Assembly: GCF_001941945.1 (NCBI RefSeq)
Contig: NZ_CP015583.1
Location: forward strand, 3,293,501 to 3,357,500
Length of the DNA: 64,000 bases
Direction of reading: 5' to 3'
Source of the DNA: Roseomonas gilardii
GTDB lineage: Bacteria > Pseudomonadota > Alphaproteobacteria > Acetobacterales > Acetobacteraceae
Below the pieces are notes generated by a model. It had not been told where the DNA came from. It did no database searches and saw nothing but the letters and a program-made list of their open reading frames with translations. This document shows positions 1 to 15,978 of the stretch, piece after piece; within the stretch, counting starts at the first letter, position 1; each line of letters begins with the position of its first letter. A program made the position numbers and the translations under genes.

Positions 1-485
1 GCGGCGCGTGCCGCGGCCCAGGCGACCAGCATCTCCCGCCCGGCCGGATAGAGGATCAGGTCGAGCTGGCAGCGCTGGCCGCTGTAGAGCCAGATCTCCG
101 CCGGCCCCTCGGCCCGCCGGAAGACCGGCTCGCCCAGGGCGGCGCGGACGGCGGGGCCCGTCTGGCCCCGCAGGCTCGCCACGCTGGCGGGCGGCGTGCC
201 GGGGCGCAGCGCCACAGCGGGCTGCACCGCCGCCGGTCCGGCCGTCCCGCCCGGTGCCCCATCCGGCACCCCATCCGGCGCCCCGGCGGGCAGCGGGTTC
301 TCGCCGGATACGGCGATCAGGCTGGCGCGGTAGTTCCGCATCACCTCGTCCAGGACCGCGCCGCGATCCGGCAGCCCGTCCGCCGGCCCCGCGCAGGCGG
401 CCAGCAGGGGCACAAGAAGAAGGGGGCAGGCCCTGAAGAGCCCGCCCCCTCGCATCCGGTGTGCGGCGGCACGGTGCCGCCCCAT
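1..485 (-). CDS. Putative small lipoprotein, 3' end outside window
   Basis: Probable outer-membrane or periplasmic lipoprotein of unknown function; about 161 codons are visible and the C-terminus runs off the left edge. A basic N-terminus is followed by a hydrophobic run and a lipobox LAAC with the predicted acylated Cys at residue 31. Residues about 70-80 hold a short PDGVPDGAP repeat. The visible C-terminal part contains LGEPVFRRAEGPAEIWLY, a pattern I associate with small alphaproteobacterial lipoproteins, perhaps BamE/OmlA-like; that is a weak guess. I chose the ATG at 485 because GAGGT lies 7 nt upstream and only 3 bases separate it from the bactofilin stop, so the genes are probably co-translated. 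A start at 455 would put the Cys at residue 21 and give a more compact signal peptide. Confidence 0.6.
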   Translation of the reverse strand, partial: MGRHRAAAHRMRGGGLFRACPLLLVPLLAACAGPADGLPDRGAVLDEVMRNYRASLIAVSGENPLPAGAPDGVPDGAPGGTAGPAAVQPAVALRPGTPPASVASLRGQTGPAVRAALGEPVFRRAEGPAEIWLYSGQRCQLDLILYPAGREMLVAWAAARA

Positions 486-488
486 GGA

Positions 489-1223
489 TCAGACCTCGGC
501 AGGCTCGGCGCTGGGGAAGGCCGGCACGCCCATGCGCGGCGGGTTGTTGTCCGTCAGCATCTCCATGCGGCCGGACAGCTGCCCGCCATCCTCGACCTGC
601 AGGCGGCGGCAGCGGGCCACGCCCAGCACCCGGCCGGTGGCGCGGATGACGAGGTTGCCGCGGGCGGTGATGGTGCCGTCGAACACGCCGGCGACCTCGG
701 CATTCTCGACCTCGACCTCGCCCTTGAACACGCCGGTGCCGCTGATGTTCAGCTCATGGGCGTGGATCATCTGGCTCTCGACCGTGCCCTCGACCACCAG
801 GCGCTCGGCGTCGGAGACCGTGCCCTGCAGGCTGATGCCCTTGCCGACCACGAGGGTGCGGCGCTCGGCCTCCTGCGGCGCCTGCGGGCGCTGCGGCGCC
901 GCCGAGGCGGGCAGCGGGCCACCCATGGGGCCGGACGGCGCGCCGGGGCGCGGCTGCGCGCCGGGGAAGGGGCTGGGCTGGGCGTTGGGCGCGGTGTTCA
1001 TTCCGGGATTCATCCCTCCGGGGTTCATGCCTTGGGGCAGGCCCGGCATGGCGTTCGGCTTCGGCGGCAGGCTCATGGCGGGGTCCTTCGCGGCGCCCGC
1101 CGGCGGCGCCGGGCGGAAGGGCGGCACGGTCAGTTCTGGATCACGGGCAACAGGCACTGCGGCCGACGAAGCCTCGGGCGCGGGCGGAACAGCATCCTCC
1201 CGCTTGCGTCGGAAGACGGACAT
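489..1223 (-). CDS. Bactofilin family cytoskeletal protein
   Basis: Polymer-forming bactofilin of 244 aa. In other bacteria these beta-helical filaments scaffold cell-wall enzymes, stalks or polar structures at the inner membrane. The C-terminal domain (about residues 122-228) shows the bactofilin pattern of alternating Val/Gly beta-helix rungs (VVGKGISLQGTV, VVEGTVESQMI, GVFDGTITARGNLVIRATG). The N-terminal 120 residues are Pro/Ala/Met-rich and probably disordered, with a small Met-Asn-Pro-Gly repeat near 65-76; this tail is longer than in most bactofilins. The ATG at 1223 is preceded by GGGGGAG at good spacing. The open frame continues upstream to 1622, but that part is low-complexity and has no ribosome-binding site. 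The lipoprotein gene follows 3 bases downstream, suggesting a joint envelope role. Confidence 0.88.
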   Translation of the reverse strand: MSVFRRKREDAVPPAPEASSAAVPVARDPELTVPPFRPAPPAGAAKDPAMSLPPKPNAMPGLPQGMNPGGMNPGMNTAPNAQPSPFPGAQPRPGAPSGPMGGPLPASAAPQRPQAPQEAERRTLVVGKGISLQGTVSDAERLVVEGTVESQMIHAHELNISGTGVFKGEVEVENAEVAGVFDGTITARGNLVIRATGRVLGVARCRRLQVEDGGQLSGRMEMLTDNNPPRMGVPAFPSAEPAEV

Positions 1224-1497
1224 GAAGCTGCTCCCCCTTTTTTGCGTTGAGCACCCACCGGAACGGTCTCCCCTCGGCCCGGCGGTCCCGGCTGGCGCGG
1301 CCCCCGCCGCGCACTTCCGGGACCCACCGGCTAGCACGCTGGCGTGACGATCATCAATTGTGGCTGATCGGCACGGAGGGTGTTGCAGAATCGCCATCCC
1401 CGCGCCCACGCAGACGGAATCACCCCTGGATTCCCCCGGCAGGCTGACGTCCGGCGCCATGCCTGCTACGCCCGCACTCCCTTTCCGGAGTCCGCGC
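1224..1497. promoter_or_regulatory. Divergent intergenic region, bactofilin / PfkB kinase
   Basis: This 274-base gap separates two divergent genes and must hold both promoters. The least GC-rich part is around 1345-1365 (ATCATCAATTGTGG). I see no convincing -35/-10 pair or operator. GGAG at 1487-1490 is the ribosome-binding site of the kinase gene. Confidence 0.4.
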
Positions 1498-2481
1498 ATG
1501 ACCGCCCCGTCCCTCGACATCCTCGGCATCGGCAATGCCATCGTGGATGTGATCGCCCGTGCGGAGCCGGACCTGCTGCGCGCCCGTGGCCTGACGCCCG
1601 GCGAGATGCGCCTGATCGACACCGCCGAGGCCGACGCCCTCTATGCCGTGATGGGGCCGGGGACGGAAAGCAGCGGCGGTTCCGCCGGCAACACCTGCGC
1701 CGTCGCGGCGGGGCTGGGGGCGAAGGTGGGCTATCTCGGCAAGGTCGCCGACGACCAGCTCGGCCGGGTCTTCGCGCATGACATGCGGGCCATCGGCGTA
1801 CATTTTCCGACCGCGCCCTCGACCGGCGGCACGCCCACCGCGCGCTGCCTGATCCTGGTGACACCGGACGGACAGCGGACCATGAGCACCTATCTCGGCG
1901 CCTGCGTCGAGTTCGGCCCGGCGGATGTGGACGAGGCCGCCGTGCGCGGGGCGAAGGTGACCTACATGGAGGGCTATCTCTTCGACCCGCCGGCGGCGCA
2001 GCAGGCCTTCCGCACCGCCGCCGACATCGCCCGCGCCGCGGGGCGGGAGGTCTCCATCACCCTCTCCGACCCCTTCTGCGTCGGCCGCCACCGCGACGCC
2101 TTCCGGGCCTTCGTGAAGGAGCGCACGGACATCCTCTTCGCCAACGAGACCGAGATCCTGAGCCTCTACGAGACGGAGAGCTTCGAGGACGCCCTGGCGG
2201 CGGCGCAGCGCGAGGTCCGGGTGGCCGTCCTGACGCGCAGCGAGAAGGGCAGCGTCGTGGCCGTGGACGGCCAGGTGCACGAGGTCGCCGCCGTGCCGAC
2301 GCAGGTGGTGGACACGACCGGCGCGGGCGATGCCTATGCGGCGGGCTTCCTGGCCGCCCATACGCGCGGCCTGCCGCCGGGCGAATGCGGCCGCTGGGGC
2401 AGCGTCGCGGCCGCGGAGGTCATCGCGCATTTCGGTGCCCGGCCGCAGACGGACCTGAAGGCGCTGATCGGCCAGGGCTGA
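1498..2481 (+). CDS. PfkB-family sugar kinase, probable adenosine kinase
   Basis: ATP-dependent ribokinase/PfkB-family enzyme of 327 aa, closest in pattern to the bacterial adenosine kinases that return adenosine to AMP. It has the N-terminal nucleoside-kinase signature (ILGIGNAIVDV, residues about 7-17), the Gly-rich substrate loop SSGGSAGNT and the C-terminal PfkB signature DTTGAGDAYAAGF with the catalytic Asp and anion hole. The ATG at 1498 has GGAG 7 nt upstream; an in-frame extension to 1360 looks non-coding. The gene is monocistronic: the bactofilin diverges from it and the next gene is convergent. Substrate (adenosine rather than another sugar) is inferred from family resemblance. Confidence 0.82.
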   Translation: MTAPSLDILGIGNAIVDVIARAEPDLLRARGLTPGEMRLIDTAEADALYAVMGPGTESSGGSAGNTCAVAAGLGAKVGYLGKVADDQLGRVFAHDMRAIGVHFPTAPSTGGTPTARCLILVTPDGQRTMSTYLGACVEFGPADVDEAAVRGAKVTYMEGYLFDPPAAQQAFRTAADIARAAGREVSITLSDPFCVGRHRDAFRAFVKERTDILFANETEILSLYETESFEDALAAAQREVRVAVLTRSEKGSVVAVDGQVHEVAAVPTQVVDTTGAGDAYAAGFLAAHTRGLPPGECGRWGSVAAAEVIAHFGARPQTDLKALIGQG

Positions 2482-2497
2482 CCGGCCAGGGCTGACC
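2470..2497 (+). repeat. 14-bp tandem duplication over the kinase stop codon
   Basis: GGCCAGGGCTGACC occurs twice back to back (2470-2483 and 2484-2497). The first copy holds the TGA stop of the kinase gene, so the second copy carries a duplicated stop context. It looks like recent replication slippage. Confidence 0.85.
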
Positions 2498-2534
2498 GGG
2501 GACACACGCCCCCTCGTCTCCACCCCGCCACCAT

Positions 2535-2558
2535 CCCCCGAGGGAACCCCCTCGGGGG
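2535..2558. terminator. Bidirectional terminator hairpin
   Basis: A perfect 10-bp stem (CCCCCGAGGG / CCCTCGGGGG) with a 4-nt loop lies between the convergent kinase and DUF606 genes. There is no long U-run on either side, so efficiency is uncertain. Confidence 0.65.
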
Positions 2559-2586
2559 CAAGGCTCCGCCGCGCCGGCCCCCCGCC

Positions 2587-3033
2587 CTAGTAGCGCGCGA
2601 TCAGCACGACCCCGCCGATCATCAGCGCGCAGCCCAGCACCCGCGGCAGGCTCAGCGACCGCACCTCGAAGCCGACCAGGCCGAAATGGTCGAGCAGCAC
2701 GGAGGTCACCACCGCCGCGGTCAGGGTAAGGGCGGTGTAGGGTCCGGCGCCGAGCTTCTGCGCCGAGGTCAGCGTCACCAGCACATAGACCGCCCCGAGC
2801 AGGCCGCCGATCCAGCCCCACCACGGCACCTGCGCCGCCCGCCCGCCCAGCCCGTGCCAGGACAGCCCGAGAAAGGGCGAGGCCAGCAGCGCCCCGGCGA
2901 CGCCGCCCGCATAGACCGCCAGCGCCGCCAGGACCGGCTGGCCCAGCGCCTTGTTCAGCGTCGCATTGGTGCCGGACTGGACCGTGTTCAGCGCGCCGGC
3001 CAGCAGGGCCAGCCCCCAGAGAACCCAAGGCAT
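2587..3033 (-). CDS. DMT-superfamily (DUF606/YdcZ-like) membrane protein
   Basis: Small integral inner-membrane protein of 148 aa in the DUF606 branch of the drug/metabolite transporter superfamily; substrates of this branch are mostly unknown. Hydrophobic segments lie at about residues 2-20, 30-52, 67-85, 95-115 and 128-146, and the internal sequence NTVQSGTNATLNKALG is typical of this family near the first loop. The ATG at 3033 has GGAG in AAGGAGCCGCC upstream; the open frame reaches 3177 but the extra residues are not membrane-like. It stands alone, convergent with the sugar kinase and divergent from glgE. Confidence 0.8.
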   Translation of the reverse strand: MPWVLWGLALLAGALNTVQSGTNATLNKALGQPVLAALAVYAGGVAGALLASPFLGLSWHGLGGRAAQVPWWGWIGGLLGAVYVLVTLTSAQKLGAGPYTALTLTAAVVTSVLLDHFGLVGFEVRSLSLPRVLGCALMIGGVVLIARY

Positions 3034-3299
3034 GGCGGCTCCTTCTCCTGCGCCCGCTCTGGCGCCGGACGGTGCGGCGGCCGGCGCAGGCCCGATCCCG
3101 GCGCGGGTGGCGATATGCAGGTCAACCGATCCACTCACCTCGCGTTGCACTCCCATCGGGGCATCCGGGGGCATCACGACCAGTTGCGAGTCCGCTCGCT
3201 TGGCCGCTCTCCCGGGGACTGCGATGACCGTTTCCTCCCGCCAGAACCGGCCACCGGGCTCGACGCCCGGGGACCGGCCAACGGAACGCGCCCAGGACC
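3034..3299. promoter_or_regulatory. Divergent region upstream of the glucan operon
   Basis: The 266 bases between the DMT gene and glgE must contain the promoter of the six-gene glgE-malQ operon. The stretch is GC-rich and I could not pick out a sigma-70 site or an operator. AGGA lies only 2-3 nt before the glgE ATG, so that ribosome-binding site is weak. Confidence 0.35.
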
Positions 3300-6200
3300 A
3301 TGAACAGCCACGAGACCTCCCCCGAGACCTCGCATGACGTCGCCCTGGCCGGCCGCTCCATGCCGCCGCTCTACTATCTCCACCCCCTGATGCTCGGCCC
3401 CCTGCGCGACTGGGGGCCGGAACTGGCCCGCATCGCCGGGCTGGGCTTCGGCGGCGTGGCGATCCCGCCGGTCTTCGCCACGGGCGCCTCCGGCAACCTG
3501 TTCCACGTGGCCGACCACGACCGCCCCCACCCGCTGCTGGAAGCCGGCGAGGACGGCACCGCCGCCCTGTCCCGCATCGCCGCCGCCTGCCGCGCCGAGG
3601 GGCTGGCGCTGTTCATGGACCTCGTCCCCGAACGGGTGGCGGAGGACGGCACCCTGCGCGCGCAGCACCCGGACTGGTTCGCCGATCCGGCCGGGCAGCG
3701 CCCCGATCCGCGCACCGATCCCGCCCTGCGCGGCACCGTCCGGGGCGACCTGCGGAACGAGGCCCTGTCCGGCTGGTGGGCGGACCGGCTGCGCCGCTGG
3801 AGCCAGGCGGGCGTGGCGGGCTTCCGCTGCGAGGAACCCGGCGACGTCCCGCCCGAGACCTGGCGCCGCCTGATCGCCGCCGCCCCCGGCACGCTCTTCA
3901 TCGCCTGGACGACCGGAATGCCGCGCGACGCCCTGCCCCGTCTGGCGGGGCTGGGCTTCGCCGCCACCGCCAGCTCGGCCGCCTGGTGGGACTACCGCTC
4001 CCCCTGGCTCTTCGAGGAGCGCGACGTCCTCGCTGCCATCGCCCCGCCTCTGGCCTTCCCGGAGGACCCCTTCGGAACCCGTCTGGCGGCGGACCAGCCC
4101 GACCCCACGCAGCGCGCCCGGATCGCCCGCCGCGCCCTGGGCTTCGCCGCCGGCTTCGGCGACGGCTTCGTCCTGCCCATGGGCTTCGAGTTCGGCGCCC
4201 GCACGCCGCTCGACCCGGCCCATGCGCGCCCCGGGGACTGGAGCTGGCTCCGCGACAACGCCCCCTACGACCTTTCCGCCGCGACCCGCGAGGCCACGGC
4301 CCTGGCCCATCGCCTCGCCCCCATGGCCGGCGGCGAGACCCGCTCCGTCACCGCGCCGAACGCCCCCGTGGCGGCGGTGCTGCGCCTGGATGGCGGCGAC
4401 ACCCGCACGGCCCGGGCGGCGGCGCTGATCCTCGCCAACCCGGACACGCAGAACGGCCGCGACCTGATGCCCGAGACCGTGCTGCCGGAACTGGGCGGCA
4501 TGCTGGGCGGCTTCTCCGTGCCCGGCGGCTCCTCGGCCCAGGCGCTGGTGCCCGGCACGCCGCTGCGGCTGGAACCCGGCGCGGTGCTCGCTGCCACGGC
4601 CCGGCGCGGCCGTCCCATCCTGCGCGACGCCTCCGACATGCCCGCCGAGGACGCGGTGGAAAGCCCCCGCATCGCCATCGAGGCCATCACCCCCAGCGTG
4701 GATGGCGGGCGCTTCCCCGCCAAGCGCATCACCGGCGAGGTGGTCCCGGTGGAGGCCGACATCTTCACCGACGGCCATGGCAAGCTGAGCGCCGCCCTGC
4801 TCTGGCGCGCCGCCGACGAGACGGAGTGGCACGAGGTGCCCATGGTGCTGCTCAGCAACGACCGCTGGACGGCCTCCTTCCCGCTGGAGCGGCTGGGCCG
4901 GCACGTCTTCGTGGTGGAAGGCTGGATCGACGTCTTCGCCGCCTTCCGCGACGAACTGGGCAAGAAACACGCGGCCGGCGTGCCCGTGCACCTGGAGCTG
5001 GAGGAAGGCCGCCGCCTGGTCGCCGCCGCCGCCGACCGCGCCGGCTCCGACCTTCCCGGCCTCGCAGCCCTCGCCGCCCGCCTCCTGGACGCGGCGGATG
5101 CGGAGCGCCTCACCCTGCTGCTCGCCCCCGACACGGCGGCGATGATGGCCGAGGCCGACGACCGCCCGCACCGCCTCCGCTCCGCGCCGATCCCGGTGGA
5201 GGCCGAGCGCACCGCCGCCCGCTTCGCGAGCTGGTACGAGATCTTCCCCCGCTCGCAGAGCGGCGACCCGCATCGCCACGGCACCTTCGACGACGTGATC
5301 GGCCAGCTCCCGCGCATCCGCGCCATGGGCTTCGACGTGCTCTACTTCCCGCCGATCCATCCGATCGGGAAGAAGAACCGCAAGGGCCGCAACAACACCC
5401 TCACCCCCGGCCCCGACGACCCCGGCAGCCCCTATGCCATCGGCTCCGAGGCCGGCGGCCACGAGGCCCTGCACCCCGAGCTCGGCTCGCTGGAGGATTT
5501 CGAGCGCCTGCGCCAGGCCGCGGCCGACCACGGGCTGGAACTGGCGATGGACTTCGCCATCCAGTGCTCCCCCGACCATCCCTGGCTGCGCGAGCACCCG
5601 GAATGGTTCGACTGGCGCCCCGACGGCACCATCAAATACGCCGAGAACCCGCCCAAGAAGTACGAGGACATCGTCAACGTCGATTTCTACGCGGAGGGCG
5701 CCATGCCCTCGCTCTGGATCGCACTGCGGGACTCGGTGCTGTTCTGGGCGGAACGCGGCATCCGCACCTTCCGCGTGGACAACCCGCACACGAAGCCGCT
5801 GCCCTTCTGGGAATGGATGATCGCGGAGGTGAAGGCCCGCTTCCCCGACGCGATCTTCCTGTCCGAGGCCTTCACCCGCCCCAAGGTGATGTACCGGCTG
5901 GCCAAGGTCGGCTACTCGCAGAGCTACACCTACTTCACCTGGCGCAACACCAAGGCCGAGATGCAGGAATACCTGACGGAGCTGACGACCACGGCGCCCA
6001 AGGAATTCTTCCGCCCACACTTCTTCGTCAACACGCCCGACATCAACCCGAAATTCCTCCAGACCAGCGGCCGCCCCGGCCACCTGATCCGCGCCGCGCT
6101 GGCCGCCACCCTCTCGGGGCTCTGGGGCGTCTACAACGGCTTCGAGCTCTGCGAGGCGACGCCGATGGCTCCGGGCAAGGAAGAGTACCTCGACAGCGAG

Positions 6201-6599
6201 AAGTACGAGATCCGCGCCTGGGACCATGACCGCCCCGGCAACATCATCGCCGAGATCACCCGGCTGAACGCCATCCGGCGGGAGAACCCGGCGCTGCACA
6301 GCCATCTGGGCGTCACCTTCCACAACGCCTTCAACGACAACATCCTCTACTTCGCCAAGGCGACGCCGGACCGCTCGAACTGCCTGCTGGTCGCGGTGAG
6401 CATGGACCCGTTCAACGCCCAGGAGGCCAGTTTCGAGGTGCCCCTGTGGGAATGGGGCCTGCCGGACAGCGCCTCCATCGCCGCCGAGGATCTGATGCGC
6501 GGCCAGCGCTTCGCCTTCGCGGGCAAGACCCAGCACATGCGGCTTGACCCCGCCGACCTGCCCTTCGCCATCTGGCGCCTGAACCCTGTCGGGACCTGA
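3300..6599 (+). CDS. glgE: GlgE alpha-1,4-glucan:maltose-1-phosphate maltosyltransferase, two-domain form
   Basis: Transfers maltosyl units from alpha-maltose-1-phosphate to the non-reducing end of linear alpha-glucans, releasing phosphate (GH13, cytoplasmic). At 1099 aa it is about 400 residues longer than the classical ~670-aa enzyme. The GlgE core begins near residue 450 ([11 protein letters not shown]) and carries the nucleophile Asp827 in [10 protein letters not shown] and the acid/base Glu856 in [12 protein letters not shown]. Residues about 22-430 form a second, degenerate GH13-like domain: the nucleophile region reads GFRCEE (Glu178 where Asp is expected) and the acid/base position is lost (FIAWTTG). 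It is first in a six-gene operon whose next gene makes its substrate. Start codon is ATG with a poor Shine-Dalgarno. Confidence 0.95.
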   Translation: MNSHETSPETSHDVALAGRSMPPLYYLHPLMLGPLRDWGPELARIAGLGFGGVAIPPVFATGASGNLFHVADHDRPHPLLEAGEDGTAALSRIAAACRAEGLALFMDLVPERVAEDGTLRAQHPDWFADPAGQRPDPRTDPALRGTVRGDLRNEALSGWWADRLRRWSQAGVAGFRCEEPGDVPPETWRRLIAAAPGTLFIAWTTGMPRDALPRLAGLGFAATASSAAWWDYRSPWLFEERDVLAAIAPPLAFPEDPFGTRLAADQPDPTQRARIARRALGFAAGFGDGFVLPMGFEFGARTPLDPAHARPGDWSWLRDNAPYDLSAATREATALAHRLAPMAGGETRSVTAPNAPVAAVLRLDGGDTRTARAAALILANPDTQNGRDLMPETVLPELGGMLGGFSVPGGSSAQALVPGTPLRLEPGAVLAATARRGRPILRDASDMPAEDAVESPRIAIEAITPSVDGGRFPAKRITGEVVPVEADIFTDGHGKLSAALLWRAADETEWHEVPMVLLSNDRWTASFPLERLGRHVFVVEGWIDVFAAFRDELGKKHAAGVPVHLELEEGRRLVAAAADRAGSDLPGLAALAARLLDAADAERLTLLLAPDTAAMMAEADDRPHRLRSAPIPVEAERTAARFASWYEIFPRSQSGDPHRHGTFDDVIGQLPRIRAMGFDVLYFPPIHPIGKKNRKGRNNTLTPGPDDPGSPYAIGSEAGGHEALHPELGSLEDFERLRQAAADHGLELAMDFAIQCSPDHPWLREHPEWFDWRPDGTIKYAENPPKKYEDIVNVDFYAEGAMPSLWIALRDSVLFWAERGIRTFRVDNPHTKPLPFWEWMIAEVKARFPDAIFLSEAFTRPKVMYRLAKVGYSQSYTYFTWRNTKAEMQEYLTELTTTAPKEFFRPHFFVNTPDINPKFLQTSGRPGHLIRAALAATLSGLWGVYNGFELCEATPMAPGKEEYLDSEKYEIRAWDHDRPGNIIAEITRLNAIRRENPALHSHLGVTFHNAFNDNILYFAKATPDRSNCLLVAVSMDPFNAQEASFEVPLWEWGLPDSASIAAEDLMRGQRFAFAGKTQHMRLDPADLPFAIWRLNPVGT

Positions 6600-6608
6600 C
6601 GAATCGAG

Positions 6609-9852
<3,244 letters not shown>

Positions 9853-9863
<11 letters not shown>

Positions 9864-12034
9864 CGCCGCCATCCAGGCCCTCATCGAGGGCCGCCACGGA
9901 GACCCCTTCGCCATCCTGGGCGCTCATGACGGCCCCGGGGGGAAAACGGTCCTGACCTTCCAGCCGGGCGCGAAGGGCGTGGAACTCCTCGACGCGGAAA
10001 GCGGCGAGGTCCTGGCGCCGATGGAGCGCATCCATCCCGCCGGCGTCTTCGAGGCCTCCATCCCCGATGCCCGTCCCTACCGCTTCCGGGTCGAATGGCC
10101 CGGCGGCGTGCAGGAGACCGAGGACCCCTACGCCTTCGGCCTGCTGCTCGGCGACATGGACCTCTACCTCTTCGCCGAGGGCCGGCACCGCGAGATGGGC
10201 CGGGTCTTCGGCGCCCAGGCGATGACGGTCGGCGGCATCCCCGGCGTGCGCTTCGCCGTCTGGGCCCCGAATGCCGAGCGCGTTTCGGTGGTCGGCCCCT
10301 TCAACAACTGGGACGGCCGCCGCCACCCGATGCGCCTGCGGCGGGAGGCCGGGATCTGGGAACTCTTCATCCCCCGCCTCACCCCCGGCACCGCCTACAA
10401 GTACGAGATCCGCGGCCCCGGCGGCGCCATGCTGCCGCTGAAGGCCGATCCCGTCGCCCTGGCCTCGGAGCTGGCCCCCGCCACCGCCTCCGTGGTGGCG
10501 GACCCGGCGCCGCATGAATGGCAGGACGCGGACTGGATGGAAGGCCGCGCCGCCCGCCACGCGCCCGACGCCCCCATCGCCATCTACGAGGTCCACCCGA
10601 CCTCCTGGTGGAAGGCCGAGGACGGCCACGCGCCCGACTGGGAGGGCCTGGCCGACCGGCTGATTCCCTACGTGGCCGAGATGGGCTTCAGCCATGTCGA
10701 GCTGCTGCCGGTCATGGAACACCCCTTCGGCGGCTCCTGGGGCTATCAGCCGCTGGGCCTCTTCGCCCCCACGGCCCGCTTCGGCACGCCGGACGGCTTC
10801 GCCCGCTTCGTGGACCGCTGCCACCAGGCCGGCATCGGCGTCCTGCTCGACTGGGTGCCCGCCCACTTCCCGACCGACGCCCATGGCATGGGCCATTTCG
10901 ACGGCACCGCCCTCTACGAGCATGCCGACCCGCGCGAGGGGTTCCACCAGGACTGGAACACCCTCATCTACAATTTCGGCCGCAACGAGGTGCGCGGCTT
11001 CCTGATCGCTTCCGGCCTGTTCTGGCTGGAGCACTACCATGTGGACGGGCTGCGCGTGGATGCCGTGGCCTCGATGCTCTACCGCGACTACTCCCGCAAG
11101 CAGGGCGAATGGGTGCCCAACCAGTATGGCGGCCGCGAGAACCTGGAAGCCGTGGCCTTCCTGCGCGAGCTGAACACCGTGGTCGCCGAGCGCTGCCCCG
11201 GCGCCGTGGTGATCGCCGAGGAATCCACCGCCTGGCCGGGCGTGACGAAGCCGGTCAGCGAGGGTGGCCTGGGCTTCTCCTACAAGTGGAACATGGGGTG
11301 GATGCACGACACGCTCCACTACATGGAGGAAGACCCGGTCAACCGCCGCTGGCACCACGACAGCATGACCTTCGGCCTCGTCTATGCCTTCTCCGAGAAG
11401 TTCGTGCTGCCGCTCAGCCATGACGAGGTGGTGCACGGCAAGGGCTCGCTGCTCGGCAAGATGCCTGGCGACGACTGGCAGAAACGCGCCAACCTGCGTG
11501 CCTACCTGTCCTTCATGTGGACCCATCCGGGCAAGAAGCTGATCTTCATGGGCATCGAGCTCGCCCAGCCGACGGAATGGAACCACGACGCCGCCCTGCC
11601 CTGGCACCTGCTGGACGATCCCGGGCATCGCGGCATGCAGGATCTCGTGCGCGACCTGAACGCCCTCTACCGCGGCCTGCCCGCCCTGCACCGCCTCGAC
11701 GCGGAACCGGCCGGCTTCGAATGGGTGATCGGCGACGACAGCGCGCAGAGCGTCTTCGCCTATCTCCGCCGCGGCCATGACGGCGACCCGCCGGCGCTGG
11801 TGGTCTGCAACCTCACCCCGGTGCCGCGCGAGGGCTACCGCATCGGCGTCCCCTCCGGTGGCTGGTGGCACGAGCTCCTGAACAGCGACGCCGGCAACTA
11901 CGGCGGCAGCAACCTGGGCAATGCCGGCGGCGTGATGGCCAAGGACCTGCCCAGCCACGGACAGGCGCAATCGCTCTCGCTCATCCTGCCGCCGCTCGCT
12001 ACGATTGTGCTGTCACCCGGAGCACTCAACACGC

Positions 12035-12051
<17 letters not shown>
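9853..12051 (+). CDS. glgB: 1,4-alpha-glucan branching enzyme
   Basis: Introduces alpha-1,6 branches into the linear glucan made by GlgE or GlgA (GH13_9, 732 aa, normal length). Two N-terminal beta-sandwich modules come first: a divergent N1 at about 1-105, then the CBM48 with [17 protein letters not shown]. The catalytic barrel follows with nucleophile Asp403 in [12 protein letters not shown], acid/base Glu456 in AEESTAWP and the transition-state region [13 protein letters not shown]. The C-terminal beta domain ends at about residue 730. The start overlaps treS and the end overlaps glgX, so translation is probably coupled along the operon. Confidence 0.96.
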
Positions 12052-14139
<2,088 letters not shown>

Positions 14140-14143
<4 letters not shown>

Positions 14144-15978
14144 GCGCCGCGCCCCCGATGCCCCTCCCGCCCCTCCCCTGGGGCGCGGAACTCCTGCCGG
14201 ACGGCACGCGGACCCGCTTCCGCCTCTGGGCCCCCTCGGCCAGGGAGGTCGCGCTGGAGATCGCGGACCACCCCCCCGCGCCGATGCAGCCGGAACCGGA
14301 TGGCTGGTTCTCGCTGGAGGCCGCCGCCCCGGCCGGCACGCGCTACCGCTTCCAGGCACGGCTGGAGAACGGCTCCACCCTCCCGGTGCCCGACCCGGCG
14401 GCGCGCTACCAGCCGGACGACGTGCACGGCTTCAGCCAGGTGGTCGATCCACGCGCCCATGCCTGGCGGAACACCGGCTGGAAGGGCCGCCCCTGGCACG
14501 AGACCATCCTCTACGAGCTCCATGCCGGCACCTGCGGCGGCTATGCCGGCATCCGCGCCATGCTGCCGCGCCTCAAGGCCCTGGGCATCACCGCCGTGGA
14601 GCTGATGCCGATCGCCGAATTCCCCGGCCCGCGCAACTGGGGCTATGACGGCGTGCTGCCCTTCGCCCCCGCCGCCTCCTACGGCACGCCGGAGGAACTC
14701 AAGGCCCTGATCGACGAGGCCCACGGCCTCGGCCTGATGATGTTCCTCGACGTCGTCTACAACCATTTCGGCCCGGACGGCGCCTATCTCCACGCCTATG
14801 CGAAGGACTTCTTCGACGAGGGCGTGCACACCCCCTGGGGCGCCGCCATCGACTTCAAGAAGGCCCCGGTCCGCGAGTTCTTCGAATCCAACGCCCTCAC
14901 CTGGCTGCGCGAATACCGCTTCGACGGCCTCCGCTTCGACGCCGTCCACGCCATTGCCGAGCAGGACTGGCTCGACCACCTCGCCGCCCGCATCCGCCGG
15001 GAGATCCAGGCCGAGACCCCCGGCCGCCACGTCCACCTCGTGCTGGAGAACGAGCGCAACGGCGCCGGCCATCTCCGCGCCGGCCCGAAGGCACCGGGCT
15101 TCGACGCCCAGTGGAACGACGACGGCCACAACGTCCTGCATCCCCTCCTGACCGGCGAGCGCGAAGCCTATTACGAGGACTTCGCCGACAACGGCGCGGA
15201 AAAGCTCGCCCGCGTCCTGGCGGAAGGCTTCCTCTTCCAGGGCGAGACGATGCCCCATCTCGGCCATGCGCGTGGCGAGCCCAGCGCGCATCTCCCCCCC
15301 ACCGCCTTCGTGCTCTTCCTGCAGAACCACGACCAGGTCGGCAACCGCGCCTTCGGCGAGCGCCTGCCCGCCCTGTCGCGCCCCGCCGCGCTGAAGGCCG
15401 CCACCGCCCTCCTTCTGCTCTCGCCGCAGATCCCGCTGCTCTTCATGGGCGAGGAATGGGCCGCCACCACCCCCTTCCTCTTCTTCACCGCCTTCCCGCA
15501 ACAGGATCTCGCGGATGCGGTGCGCGAAGGCCGCCGCAAGGAATTCGCCAAGTTCGCCGCCTTCCAGGACCCGGAGAAGCGCGAGCACATCCCCGACCCG
15601 AACGCGGAAAAGACCTTCACCGATTCCATCCCCGACCCGGCCGAAAGCACCCAGGGCTTCCACGCGGAGATGCTCGCCCTGCACAAGGCCCTGATCGCCC
15701 TCCGCCATGCCGAGATCATCCCCCGCCTGCCCGGCGCGAAGGCGATCGGCGCCGATGCGGTGGGGCCGAAGGCCGTGCTGGCCCGCTGGCGCCTCGGCGA
15801 CGGCACCCGCCTGACCATCGCCCTCAACCTGGACGAAGCCCCCGCCGCGGTGACGGCGGGCGGCACCATCGTCCTGCATGAATCCATCCCGGACGCCGCG
15901 GAATCGCTGGCCGCCGGAAGCCTGCCACCCGACTGTGCGGTGGTGATGCTCGACCTGCCGGAGAATTCGGGGCCATGA
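14140..15978 (+). CDS. treZ: Malto-oligosyltrehalose trehalohydrolase
   Basis: Releases free trehalose from the malto-oligosyltrehalose ends produced by TreY (GH13_10, 612 aa). The N-terminal CBM48-like domain (TRFRLWAPSAREVALEI) precedes the barrel. Nucleophile Asp267 lies in GLRFDAVHAI, acid/base Glu303 in LVLENERN, and QNHDQVGNRAFGERL is the family hallmark. The start codon overlaps the glgX stop (ATGA), as does the next junction with malQ. Its partner treY is not in this operon but 3.7 kb downstream. The arrangement implies that debranching (GlgX) and trehalose release are expressed together. Confidence 0.95.

Noticed and set aside
1224-1622. Upstream extension of the bactofilin frame
   Set aside because: The added residues are Arg/Gly/Ala-rich without similarity, and the ATG at 1223 has a good Shine-Dalgarno.
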